A stretch of DNA of 64,000 nt from Prorocentrum cordatum (Eukaryota > Sar > Dinophyceae > Prorocentrales > Prorocentraceae), in contig CAUYUJ010021059.1 in assembly GCA_963575745.1 (NCBI GenBank), positions 1,077,015 to 1,141,014 on the forward strand. Direction: 5' to 3'. Under the pieces are notes generated by a model. That model made no database searches, was not told the DNA's origin, and saw nothing but the letters and a program-made list of their open reading frames with translations. The translations under genes were made by a program, and so were the position numbers. Below, one piece after another: positions 22,736 through 31,985 of this stretch (position 1 is the first letter of the stretch; each line of letters begins with the position of its first letter).

Positions 22736-23579
22736 GGTAACGATTTTCATGCTCCTCGGATTCTTTTTCTTCCAAAGTCCGCCTGTAGGAGGACATGCCC
22801 GACCTAATTCTAGGCAGTCGGGCGGGGCTGCGACGAGGATAAATCCGTTCTAGAGCTTTCCAGAGCGCTCTCAAGGCGTTCCGGGACTCTCTGAGGAGGC
22901 CGCAGCGCCCGAGCCATCCTCCAGAACCGCCGTGTCTCAGAGATTCTCGTTGTATCCTCACTCGAGCTTATTCTCGTCCATCCTACGATCCTGGCGTGTC
23001 ATTTGTTGTTCGCCTCGGGCGTTTTCGCGCAAAGTTCGGGGCCCCGGACCCTCACAGGTCGATCCCGTTTGAAAAATTGAGCAGAAAGATGTGGTCCAGG
23101 GCTCTGGTCCTGATTTGTCATGATGCTGCATGCTTTCGCGCAGTCGCATCTCATGGGGGACCCGGACCTCGGACGATCTGACTTTCTCGACCATTTGTTG
23201 TGGATTTCGGACCTCGGGGGCCAGCATCCAGCACCAGGGCCATCGGAGATGGACCCCCCGGAGAAGATCCAGACCCCTCGTGTCGTGACAACATCTCAAC
23301 GGACGATTTGTTTCACCTTTCGGCCATGGGGGCCCTCGCCGGGCCCCAGGACCGTCAGAAGACGACCTCCATGCAGGGATCCACTTTGCGCAAAACACAA
23401 CGTCGGCGGCCTGAAGGGAATGGGCAACACGCACTCCCAGGCGGCGATACTTTTCTGCTCGGCCAAGCTTCCGCCTTGGCTGTATCCTTGCTTGCTCAGC
23501 GAGCCCGAGTAAAACACTGTTCTGTACATATGCTTCGTTATGAGGAAGGAAAATCCTGGTTCTCGCCGCGCGCAATAGT

Positions 23580-23745
23580 TGTATTATCTAGTCCGCACGT
23601 CCTCCCCGTCAGATATGTGACGACGCTCGCGCGACGATGTTCCGACCTAAGCCCGACGCAATTCGGACGTGAATCCGACGTAAATCTGACGCAATCCAAC
23701 GTGAGCCCGACGTGGATCCGACGCAAGTTGGGTCTCCAGTGGCCG
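23580..23745 (+). repeat. Degenerate CCGACG tandem repeat
   Basis: Units of about 12-14 bp such as CCGACGTGAATCCGACGTAAAT. No gene between 22960 and 24540. Confidence 0.65.
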
Positions 23746-23828
23746 CGCGAGACCTCCAGGATTTCCCTCACAAGTGTCGCCAGCCCCGACCAACCAACTA
23801 CTACCGAGGGGTCAAGACGTCTCGGGGG

Positions 23829-23925
23829 CATGGAGGTACGGTCGGACCGAGGTATCAGATCGAGGCCGGTTCGAGGAGGGTATCCTACTGTTCTTCGTGT
23901 TTGCTGGATGTTCTTGTGCATCCTG
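23829..23925 (+). repeat. About 97-bp dispersed direct repeat, copy 2
   Basis: Reads GGTCGGACCGAGGTATCAGA, TCGAGGCCGGTTCGAGGAGG, GTATCCTACTGTTCTTCGTG, then CTGGATGTTCTT. Matches copy 1 at 19019 in the same orientation. Confidence 0.8.
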
Positions 23926-24549
23926 GAGGATGGTACATGCCTGTCGTTGAAAGTAGGTATTTCTGCATTCCCAGATCCCAACACACTTTAGCCGCTTCCA
24001 TACTTCAAGAGTCGAGCGGTTTCCTTTTTCCCCCCTCTTCAGGGTGCAGGAGGAAGCCCAATCCACTTCCAACGCCTTCCTACTTCATGTTGCTAGCCAC
24101 TTCTTCCGACCGACGGGCACCCTCGAATATTCTTCAGTTTGACCGGCGGTCGCCTCGTGTTCTTGAAGGATATTCTTTCTGTCCCGGGTCCGGCCGTGGA
24201 CCCCGATACCGCTGGTGGTTCCCCCGTCGCCGCGGCCGGGCTCGTCCCGAGGTCCCGGCCAGGACGTGACCCCCCTTCGGGACAGGTCCTCGGGAGCAGC
24301 GGCACACCTCCATGCAGGGCCTCTCAGATGAGATGTGCGCAGGCGGGGCCCCGGCCCCTTCGAGCCGTGAAGAAATAGCGACCCCTTCGGCCCCGGCCCC
24401 TTCGATGGTTTTCACTATTTTCGGTCTCTCAGGGCCCTTGCCGAGCCTCAGGACCGTCAAACAACGACTCAGCACGAAGAACCAGTACCGGGGAATGGGC
24501 CGAGACCTCGGGGGTCGACGTTATGACAAAATCCTGACGTTGGGGGTCT

Positions 24550-24690
24550 GGGGTCGGAGGATCGCGATGCATCGCCGATGCATCAGCGATTCGAGCCCGA
24601 TCTTATCCACGCCGGCATCGTCGACGCATCGCCGACGCGTCGCCGAGTCATCGCCGATGCATCGGCGATGCGGCGCGATCCTCCGACCCC
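24550..24690. repeat. Long hairpin with 34-bp stem
   Basis: Left arm 24550-24583 and right arm 24657-24690 pair at about 32 of 34 positions (GGGGTCGGAGGATCGCG on the left). The 73-nt loop holds further CGTCGCCGACGCATCGCC-type sequence. The palindrome GCCGATGCATCGGC lies in the right arm. Confidence 0.85.
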
Positions 24691-25379
24691 ATGTTGCTCA
24701 GACCCCATCCAGGGTCGGCGGCGAGCCCAGGGGGGAAGTGAGGGGGGGCAGGCGACAGGCCTTTTCAGAAGGCGGAGGGGCTTCTCAGGAGCCCTCGTGC
24801 CTCCTCAGAATCCTCGTACAGTCAACGCCCATGGTAAGGACGCGCGCCTTCTGTAGGTTATGATGTTCCAACCGACTTTAGCCTTGATCACCCGAAGGAA
24901 TTTCGAGCACCAAACAAGTACCCAAACTCGAGGTTTTTCAAGTGTCGGGCCCTGGGATACACTCGTCCGACACTGTTTCGACACTCTTTCGACACTTTTC
25001 CGGGTGCTCGAAATTATTTTTGGGATGTGGTCCTTAAGTACGACAGGAGCAACATCATTTATAGGGTACCCTTGTGTCCTTGACTCTGCGGCCCGTCCTT
25101 TGTCGCTTCAGGGTGCCCTCGGGGGGGTTGGTCGCCCGCCGCCCAAAGGATTCCAACTTCGGCCTCCAAGGGTCTTGTGTCATTATCACCCGTCCTTACT
25201 CTACGTTTTCACCGTAAGCACCCTCCGAAGCCACACTCCGCCTCTCAGCGGGCGCGAGGGCTTCTGAGAAGCACCGCCGCCTTCTGAGAAGGCCTTCCGG
25301 CCTGGCCGGCCTGCCCCGCCTCATTGCCCCCCATGGGCTCGTCGCCGACAGGAGCCCCCCATCCCAGAGCACCCATGTC

Positions 25380-25980
25380 ATGTTCTTCCGCAACGTTGAC
25401 CCCCGGAGGTCTCGACCCCTTCCCGGGGACCGGTTTTCCATCCCGAGTCATTTTTGGACGGCCCCGGGGTCCGGCAAGGACCCCCAGAGGTGAACACGGC
25501 GAAAAGCCTCCCGTCGCGATTCTTTTTCGTGGCCCAAGGGGGTCTGGGATCGAGGGGCACCGGCTGCGGCTCGGAGTGGCCTCCCCGCAGCAGGGTCGCT
25601 TCGAGGCGGGCGCGGCGCAGGGGGCCGCGCCGGCGCGGCCAGCGGCCTCCCAGCACCCCGGGTGGCGTCCGAGTGCCTGCGGCGACTGCCAGCAGCAGGA
25701 GGCGGGACCCCCCAAAAAGCAGGTCGGCACGATCGAAAGGGGTACGGAAAGAGTGGGTGCGGTGCCCAGCAGCAGCTCCTGTCCCAGACCCCCTCGAGTG
25801 ATGAACAAAAACATGATGGGAGTCTTTTCGCCATTCTCGGCATCGGGGGCCCTTGCCGGGCCTCCGTCAAAAAACGGCACGGGACGAAAAACGGGTCCCG
25901 GGGAATGGGTCGAGACCTCGGGGGGTTGACGTACTGAACAGAATCATGATGTCGGGGGTCTGGGTACGGTGCCCAGCACA
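25380..25980. repeat. Family X foldback with 170-190-bp arms
   Basis: Left arm 25380-25550 (GGTCTCGACCCCTTCCCGGG, GACCGGTTTTCCATCCCGAG) and right arm 25785-25980 (GGGTCCCGGGGAATGGGTCG, AGACCTCGG) are inverted copies, about 70-75% alike by eye. The spacer is GC-rich. It has the form of a foldback element; no gene is visible in it. Confidence 0.75.
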
Positions 25981-26474
25981 AGGGCGCCTTCGAGGGCCCG
26001 AAGTGATCCGCGCTTCGCGGTTCAGCTCCGATTCCTCCTCATCCTCCTCATCTCAGGAGGGACAAAACACACACAGACACATAATTCAATTAATCGTCGA
26101 TTCCCCAGAAAATATGGGAAAATATGGGGAGTGGGGGGGAAGACAAAAACCCAGAAAATATGGGGAAATATGGGGAATCCTTTTATTTGGGGCCCCTTCA
26201 TCATCTTCCTCGTCTCCCCATGGGGGTGGCGGCGCGAGAGCGCGAAGTTTTTCTCGCCTCGCGCAGCGCGAGGGGCGAAGTTTGGCGCCCTTGCAGCAGC
26301 AGCCCCGTGTTCCTCTTGAGCAGGACTCGCTGTCCGCGCCGGTGCGGAGGTTGTCCGTTTGAGGCAGAAGGCCGCCTGCCCAGCATCGGCCGCTGTCGCT
26401 TTTGGACAACATGTGTTGTTGGGATCTTGCGCATTTCTTCCGTACACTCTTCGGTCGTCCAAACAAACGGTGCG

Positions 26475-26502
26475 GTGACCACGCCGTGCGGTGAGTCAGT
26501 TT
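26475..26502 (+). repeat. 28-bp direct repeat upstream of the LINE
   Basis: GTGACCACGCCGTGCGGTGA then GTCAGTT. It recurs at 34891-34918 with one clear mismatch, after the LINE and its pyrimidine tail. It may be a target-site duplication, but 74 nt separate it from the spliced leader. Confidence 0.6.
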
Positions 26503-26576
26503 ATCGATTTGGTCCCAACCCTCCTGTGAGTCGGGTCCTCGTTTTGAATACGCTGCACCTCCTCCTCCTCCCTCTT

Positions 26577-26598
26577 TCCGTAGCCATTTTGGCTCAAG
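26577..26598 (+). other. Genomic dinoflagellate spliced-leader sequence
   Basis: All 22 positions fit the known dinoflagellate SL consensus, with T at the variable first position (core: CCGTAGCCATTTTGGC). In dinoflagellates the SL is added to mRNAs by trans-splicing, so an SL in front of an ORF in DNA marks sequence that passed through a processed mRNA. The ATG at 26602 follows three nucleotides later. The sequence is not an SL RNA gene, since no SL intron with its GT donor follows. Confidence 0.92.
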
Positions 26599-26601
26599 GC
26601 A

Positions 26602-27803
26602 ATGGACCATCCCGACGACCGCGAGTCTCTCGGGGCGTCATCTGAGCGCGAGGGAGGTTCTGCTTTGAGGCCACTCTCCAAATCAGTCTCTCTGTGTCTA
26701 GCTATCCTTCTGTGCCTTCACTGCGGGAGTTGGGCCCCCGCCTGTTCGTCCTATCTCGCGATGGCCGCTGCCTCCGACGTGCCTGTTGATATGGCGATGA
26801 TGACGCCTGACGATGAAGATGAGCAGCGTGGCAAGATGCCTCGGCTCATGGAGCAGCAGGGCGTGGGCAACGGCGCCCCCACAGACCCGCTCGTGCAGCT
26901 CTTGAATGCGGTCAATTCAATCCGGCGTGACATGGTCACCCGCGAAGATCTTCGCACAGACCTCCAAGGCATGAAGGCGCAGATCCAGTCGCAGGCCGAC
27001 AACATTGCGGTCTTAGACAATCGAATGTCGAAGCTCGAGCAGGACACCAAGGCCTCATACGACGTAGTACAGAAGCTTGCGACGGCCAACATGGACGATA
27101 AGCTCCAGAGCATGGCGCAGAAGTACGACGACAAGCTCAAGAAATTCGAGGCGGCTGTGCGGCGGTCTGCCGCCTCCTTGTCGTTGCTGCGAGTTCTTCT
27201 TCGGCCAGTTATACCAGCAGGGGGCTTTCGCGCTCGCCGCCTTCTTCAGACAGCAACCCGCTGCGTGTCTGGATCGCGGGGTTCCCGCGTGCGTTGCTTG
27301 CGACCGTGCTTCAAAAACATGCAGATGAGTTCCTTGCACGACACGCCCAAGGTACGACAGTTGCCAAGCCAAAGATTCACAACTTCACGACAGCGTACAG
27401 CATTGCGCTCGAGACTAATGAGCAGGCCAAAGAGTTTGTGCAACGAGTTAAAGCCCTTGGTGTACAGTTGCACGACCCCAAGGCTAACCAGGCGGTGGAC
27501 CTCAAGGTGCGGATGGACGTGCCCTTGGAGATTCGCCGTGTGAACCGCCTGCTCGGCATCCTCTGGTCCAAGGTGCACGAGACGGCCATTGCGAATAACA
27601 AATGGTCGGCTGGGTATCAGTTGGGTGCACAGGGATATCGTGGTAAGCTCTGGCTCATGCAGGGTGAAAAAGTTGATGCGCTGTTCACTGTCAAGGGTGC
27701 TGAAGCGATGCAGACGGACATCCAGCCGAACATACCCAAGTTGATGAGCCTTGGCTTCACCGGGCAGATGGTCAAGGACGTCATCGATGCGCTCCTTTGC
27801 TAG
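26602..27803 (+). pseudogene. LINE ORF1-like protein, frameshifted
   Basis: The frame opens at ATG 26602 straight after the spliced leader; a more likely protein start is ATG 26761 (MAAASDVPVDMAMMTPDDED). Residues after that form a hydrophilic coiled-coil-like region (LRTDLQGMKAQIQSQADNIA onward, ending KYDDKLKKFEAAVRR). At about 27180 the frame is lost and resumes in another one, with a serine-rich linker, then PLRVWIAGFPRALLATVLQK and an RRM-like stretch, stop at 27803. Coiled coil plus RRM resembles L1-type ORF1 RNA-binding chaperones; this is inference from layout. The shift coincides with the 5' breakpoint of the internal duplication. Confidence 0.7.
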
Positions 27804-27842
27804 GGGCCGCCTCAGCCATCCCAGTTTTGGCCCGGCGGCCGT

Positions 27843-28930
27843 GTGCATGACCCCGCCGGTGACAATGTAACCTGGGGGAATGCTGTTTCGCCGCGACGTG
27901 AAGCATGCAGTGTGGGTGCAGTGCCTTCTTTGGGTGGTGCTGCGGCTGCGGCTTGCGTTGGCGATCCAGATGCTCATTCGAGCCAGGCCAGCGAGATGGC
28001 ATCAGTGAGAATTCAATTTTCTGAGCGGCAGCGGCAAGATTCCTGTGCAACTTTTCCCTCGCCTACTCCTACCTCTTCGTCGTCCACGTCGTCTTGGAGC
28101 GTGACCTCCAGTTCTAGCAGTTCGGTTGATCCTTTCCCAGAGCTACCGCGGACTTGCAGGCCGTTCGTGCCCTCAGACAAGTTCTCGGTGGTGTCCTGGG
28201 ATGTTCGGTCGCTCTTCGGTGCGATCTACTCGCCGCAGGGGTCTCATCGGCAGAAAATCAAGCAGGTGTTGCAGCTTTGTCGGGATCATGATGTGGTGTG
28301 CCTCCAGGAGGTGCGTGGTACGTTTGAGTCTTTTCGGGTGTTACAACGTGAAGTCTTTCGACTTGAAGGTTATACGACGTTTCTTCCTAATCCTCATGCG
28401 GGGGGGTTCATCATCCTCGTCAATCCTCGTCTCCGGGCCAGGTTCGGAAACCCCTCGCACCGCGTGATCGTTCAGGGACGGATTCAATCGGTTCTTCTGC
28501 ATGATGAGAAATCGGCACTTCAAATTATCAACCCCCACAGCGACCCTGGCCTGCGACTTTGCGATCGCAAGCAGCAGTTTCGGGATATTCGTTCGCACCT
28601 CTGCCCGCGTGCGCAGTGCATCACTATCAGTGGAGGTGATTTCAATTTCTATGCTCTCGGAGACGGCAGCGTCCACGCTGATGGGCGCGTGGTCACTGCC
28701 TCACATAGTCTTGCCAAGTTCTCCCACTCGGTGTTTCCGTTTGCCCTGGAGATTGAGCAGGCTGCATTCGTTCATCGTGTTGAACGAAATTGCAACGGAG
28801 TTTCCGAAGCGGTGTCCTTGGCGAGACTTGACAGGCTTTATCTTACGCTACCACCTGCGGTGGTTCTTGATCTGGCGCCGAGCTCTGGGGCACTTGGTTG
28901 CGCTGCCAACGTTCGCACCTTTTTCCGACC
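27843..28930 (+). pseudogene. LINE apurinic-type endonuclease domain, copy A
   Basis: An exonuclease-endonuclease-phosphatase domain. Visible motifs: SWDVRSLFG (normally W-N-V), VVCLQEVRG with the catalytic Glu, IINPHSD, ISGGDFNF (the GDFN motif, Asn codon 28644-28646) and ARLDRLYLT. The final SDHVPV motif is present but in the next frame, so a frameshift lies near 28900-28930. It starts 40 nt after the ORF1 stop. In working LINEs this domain nicks target DNA to prime reverse transcription. The same frameshift is present in copy B. Confidence 0.85.
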
Positions 28931-30177
28931 ATGTCCCGGTCTACGTTTCCCTTTCTCCGAAAGTTAGTACGATGGGGAGTTTTCGTCTCGAGCGTTGGGT
29001 TGTTCGTCATCCGAGCTTTCCTGTGACCCTGGAGGCCGTCCTGGACGGGGCTTGGGAGCTCTCGCGAGACCCTATGACACGAGTAGAGGAAATCAAGGCG
29101 GCGATGCAACTAAGTGCCAGGAGGGTCAAGGCCGAGCTTGAGGAGCGCGGGGCGTCGACGCCCCCCGAGTTCCATGCCTGGTCGCTCGCTGCCATGCGCG
29201 CCGTGACGAGCCAGGCCCTGTCCATCTTGCGGCGTGCTCCCCGCGCCTACCCCAAGCTCTCCCTCTTCTTAAACGCTGACGACGGGACGTTCACTAACTT
29301 CCTCGCCTTCCACGCCCCCCCCGCCTCGCCCCAGCGGCAGATGATAGATGAGCAGACCCAAGACCTTCACAATGACGACCGTCTGACGAACGTGCAAAAG
29401 ACGACGAAGACGAACCAACTTTATGTATACCGCAGCGCGTGGAACGCCATTGCGGCCAGAATCTCCCTCCAAGCAGTCGCTGATCCGCTAGGGCAACCCG
29501 TCCTGTGCCTGAGTGCGGGGGCCCCGCGACTTGCTTCGCACTGGGGCCGCGTTCATTCCGATGTCCCTGCGGGGCTTGCACCTCTCCGCGAATTGCTTTG
29601 CCACGTTCAGTCTGCACCTGCGCGGGCAATGTGGGAGGTGGGGGAGGGCGAGTTCGATGAGAAGATCCTCGAGAAGACTCATGACAGCGCCCCAGGGCCA
29701 GATGGGATCCCGCACAGTGGTTGTGCACGTTCTGGGGTGGTGGGCAGGCGCGCGCTGTTCCGCCTCGATCGTCAGATCCTGGACTCTGGAAACTGCCCTC
29801 ATCGCTTGAATTTTGGCGTGCAAGTCTTTTTACCGAAGGGCTCGGAGGAGAACGACTCGCAATTGGTCGCGGGAGCGCCTGGTGTTGCGCGCCCCTTCGC
29901 CATGTCCAACACTGACAGCAAGATAATCGCGCGTGCGCTCAATCGACCCCTTGGGCATCTCTGTCAGAGGGTCTGCATTCGAGAACAACGAGGTTTCATT
30001 CGTGGGAGGAACTTGGTCGAGAATGTGCTTGAGCTTGAGTTTCGTGCGCTACATTGGCACTTGCAGCGGCGTGCCGCCCAGTGTGGCTTCATCTTTTACG
30101 ACGTGGCAGCTGCCTTCCCCAGCTTGCTGCGCGATGCGATGGTCGCTGGTCTCCAAGAGATGGGCCTCCCTAGCCAC
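28931..30177 (+). pseudogene. LINE reverse transcriptase, copy A, cut after motif A
   Basis: The frame continues from the endonuclease through SDHVPVYVSL, a linker domain, and RT blocks SAPGPDGIP, FLPKGSEEND, IREQRGFIRGRNLVENVLEL and FYDVAAAFPSL (motif A, catalytic Asp). It then joins, at about 30178, the serine-rich linker of ORF1, giving a fused frame that runs to a stop at 30801. Motifs B and C are missing from this copy. The fused frame is a by-product of the duplication, not a designed protein. Confidence 0.85.
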
Positions 30178-30801
30178 GTCGTTGCTGCGAGTTCTTTTTC
30201 GGCCAGTTCTACCAGCAGGGGGCTTTCGCGCTCGCCGCCTTCTTCAGACAGCAACCCGCTGCGTGTCTGGATCGCGGGGTTCCCGCGTGCGTTGCTTGCG
30301 ACCGTGCTTCAAAAACATGCAGATGAGTTCCTTGCACGACGCGCCCAAGGTACGACAGTTGCCAAGCCAAAGATCCACAACTTCACGACAGCGTGCAGCA
30401 TTGCGCTCGAGACTAATGAGCAGGCCAAAGAGTTTGTGCAGCGAGTTAAAGCCCTTGGCGTACAGTTGCACGACCCCAAGGCTAACCAGGCGGTGGACCT
30501 CAAGGTGCGGATGGACGTGCCCTTGGAGATTCGCCGTGTGAACCGCCTGCTCGGCATCCTCTGGTCCAAGGTGCACGAGACGGCCATTGCGAATAACAAA
30601 TGGTCGGCTGGGTATCAGCCGGGTGCACAGGGATATCGTGGTAAGGTCTGGCTCATGCAGGGTGAAAAAGTTGATGCGCTGTTCACTGTCAAGGGTGCTG
30701 AAGCGATGCAGACGGACATCCAGCCGAACATACCCAAGTTGATGAGCCTTGGCTTCGCCGGGCAGATGGTCAAGGACGTCATCGATGTGCTCCTTTGCTA
30801 G
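30178..30801 (+). pseudogene. LINE ORF1 C-terminal half, copy B
   Basis: Repeats the RRM-like half of ORF1 (VWIAGFPRALLATVLQKHAD to MVKDVIDVLLC), stop at 30801. It has no N-terminal coiled coil of its own because the duplication begins inside ORF1. The frame is intact here, and its upstream part is the RT of copy A. Confidence 0.75.
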
Positions 30802-30840
30802 GGGCCGCCTCAGCCATCCCAGTCTTGGCCCGGCGGCCGT

Positions 30841-31985
30841 GTGCATGACCCCGCCGGTGACAATGTAACCTGGGCGAATGCTGTTTCGCCGCGACGTGAA
30901 GCATGCAGTGTGGGTGCAGTGCCTTCTTTGGTGCTGCGGCTGCGGCTTGCGTTGGCGATCCAGATGCTCATTCGAGCCAGGCCAGCGGGATCGCATCAGT
31001 GAGAATTCAATTTTCTGAGTGGCAGCAGCAAGATTCCTGTGCAACTTTTCCCTCGCCTACTCCTACCTCTGCTTCGTCGAGCTCCTCTGCCTCTTCGTCG
31101 TCCACGTCGTCTTGGAGCGTGACCTCGAGTTCTAGCAGTTCGGTTGATCCTTTCCCAGAGCTACCGCGGACTTGCAGGCCGTTCGTGCCCTCAGACAAGT
31201 TCTCGGTGGTGTCCTGGGATGTTCGGTCGCTCTTCGGTGCGATCTACTCGCCGCAGGGGTCTCATCGGCAGAAAATCAAGCAGGTGTTGCAGCTTTGTCG
31301 GGCTCATGATGGTGTGCCTCCAGGAGGTGCGTGGTACGTTTGAGTTCTTTCGGGTGTTACAACGTGAAGTCTTTCGACTTGAAGGTTATACGACGTTTCT
31401 TTCTAATCCTCATGCGGGGGGGTGCATCATCCTCGTCAATCCTCGTCTCCGGGCCAGGTTCGGAAACCCCATCGCACCGCGTGATCGTTCAGGGACGGAT
31501 TCAATCGGTTCTTCTGCATGATGAGAAATCGGCACTTCAAATTATCAACCTTCACAGCGACCCTGGCCTGCGACTTTGCGATCGCAAGCAGCAGATTCGG
31601 GATATTCGTTCGCACCTCTGCCCGCGTGCGCAGTGCATCACTATCAGTGGAGGTGATTTCAGTTTCTATGCTCTCGGAGACGGCAGCGTCCACGCTGATG
31701 GGCGCGTGGTCACTGCCTCACATAGTCTTGCCAAGTTCTCCCACTCGGTGTTTCCGTTTGCCCTGGAGATTGAGCAGGCTGCATTCGCTCATCGCGTTGA
31801 ACGAAATTGCAACGGAGCTTCCGCAGTGGTGTCCCTGGCGAGACTTGACAGGCTTTATCTTACGCTACCACCTTCGGTGGTTCTTGATCTGGCGCCGAGC
31901 TCTGGGGCACTTGGTTGCGCTGCCAACTTTCGCACCTTTTTCCGACCATGTCCCGGTCTACGTTTCCTTTGTTCCGAAAGTTAGT
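30841..31985 (+). pseudogene. LINE endonuclease, copy B, degenerate
   Basis: Same domain as copy A but broken: a 2-nt deletion near 31308 (GATGTGGTG became GATGGTG), a 1-nt insertion near 31471, and the shared shift near 31910. The GDFN motif reads GDFSF: the Asn codon has become AGT at 31661-31663. It should be inactive. Confidence 0.85.

Larger units (their letters stand above)
27180..30177 (+). repeat. Internal duplication unit A
   Basis: A 2998-bp unit that repeats as 30178-33195. The junction sequences share GTCGTT: ORF1 side 27180-27185, fusion point 30178-30183, RT side 33196-33201. In the stretches I compared the two units are about 98% identical, with separate small indels. Confidence 0.85.

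Noticed and set aside
20676-22740. Frames of up to 470 codons with poly-Ser, poly-Arg, poly-Gly or poly-Glu runs
   Set aside because: The runs come from CGT and GGA microsatellites. Only the downstream GC-rich part is kept, as a low-confidence possible exon region.
23829-23925. tRNA gene, because of GGCCGGTTCGAGGAG
   Set aside because: The T-loop-like stretch has no matching acceptor, D or anticodon stem around it, and the whole block is a dispersed repeat shared with 19019.
26577-26598. Spliced-leader RNA gene
   Set aside because: After the 22-nt exon the DNA reads GCAATGG and continues into an ORF; there is no GT donor or SL RNA intron and no tandem array.
28501-30801. A single 766-codon protein starting at 28501
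   Set aside because: The ATG at 28501 is in the shadow frame of the endonuclease, and the end is an ORF1 fragment joined by the internal duplication; it is not a natural protein.
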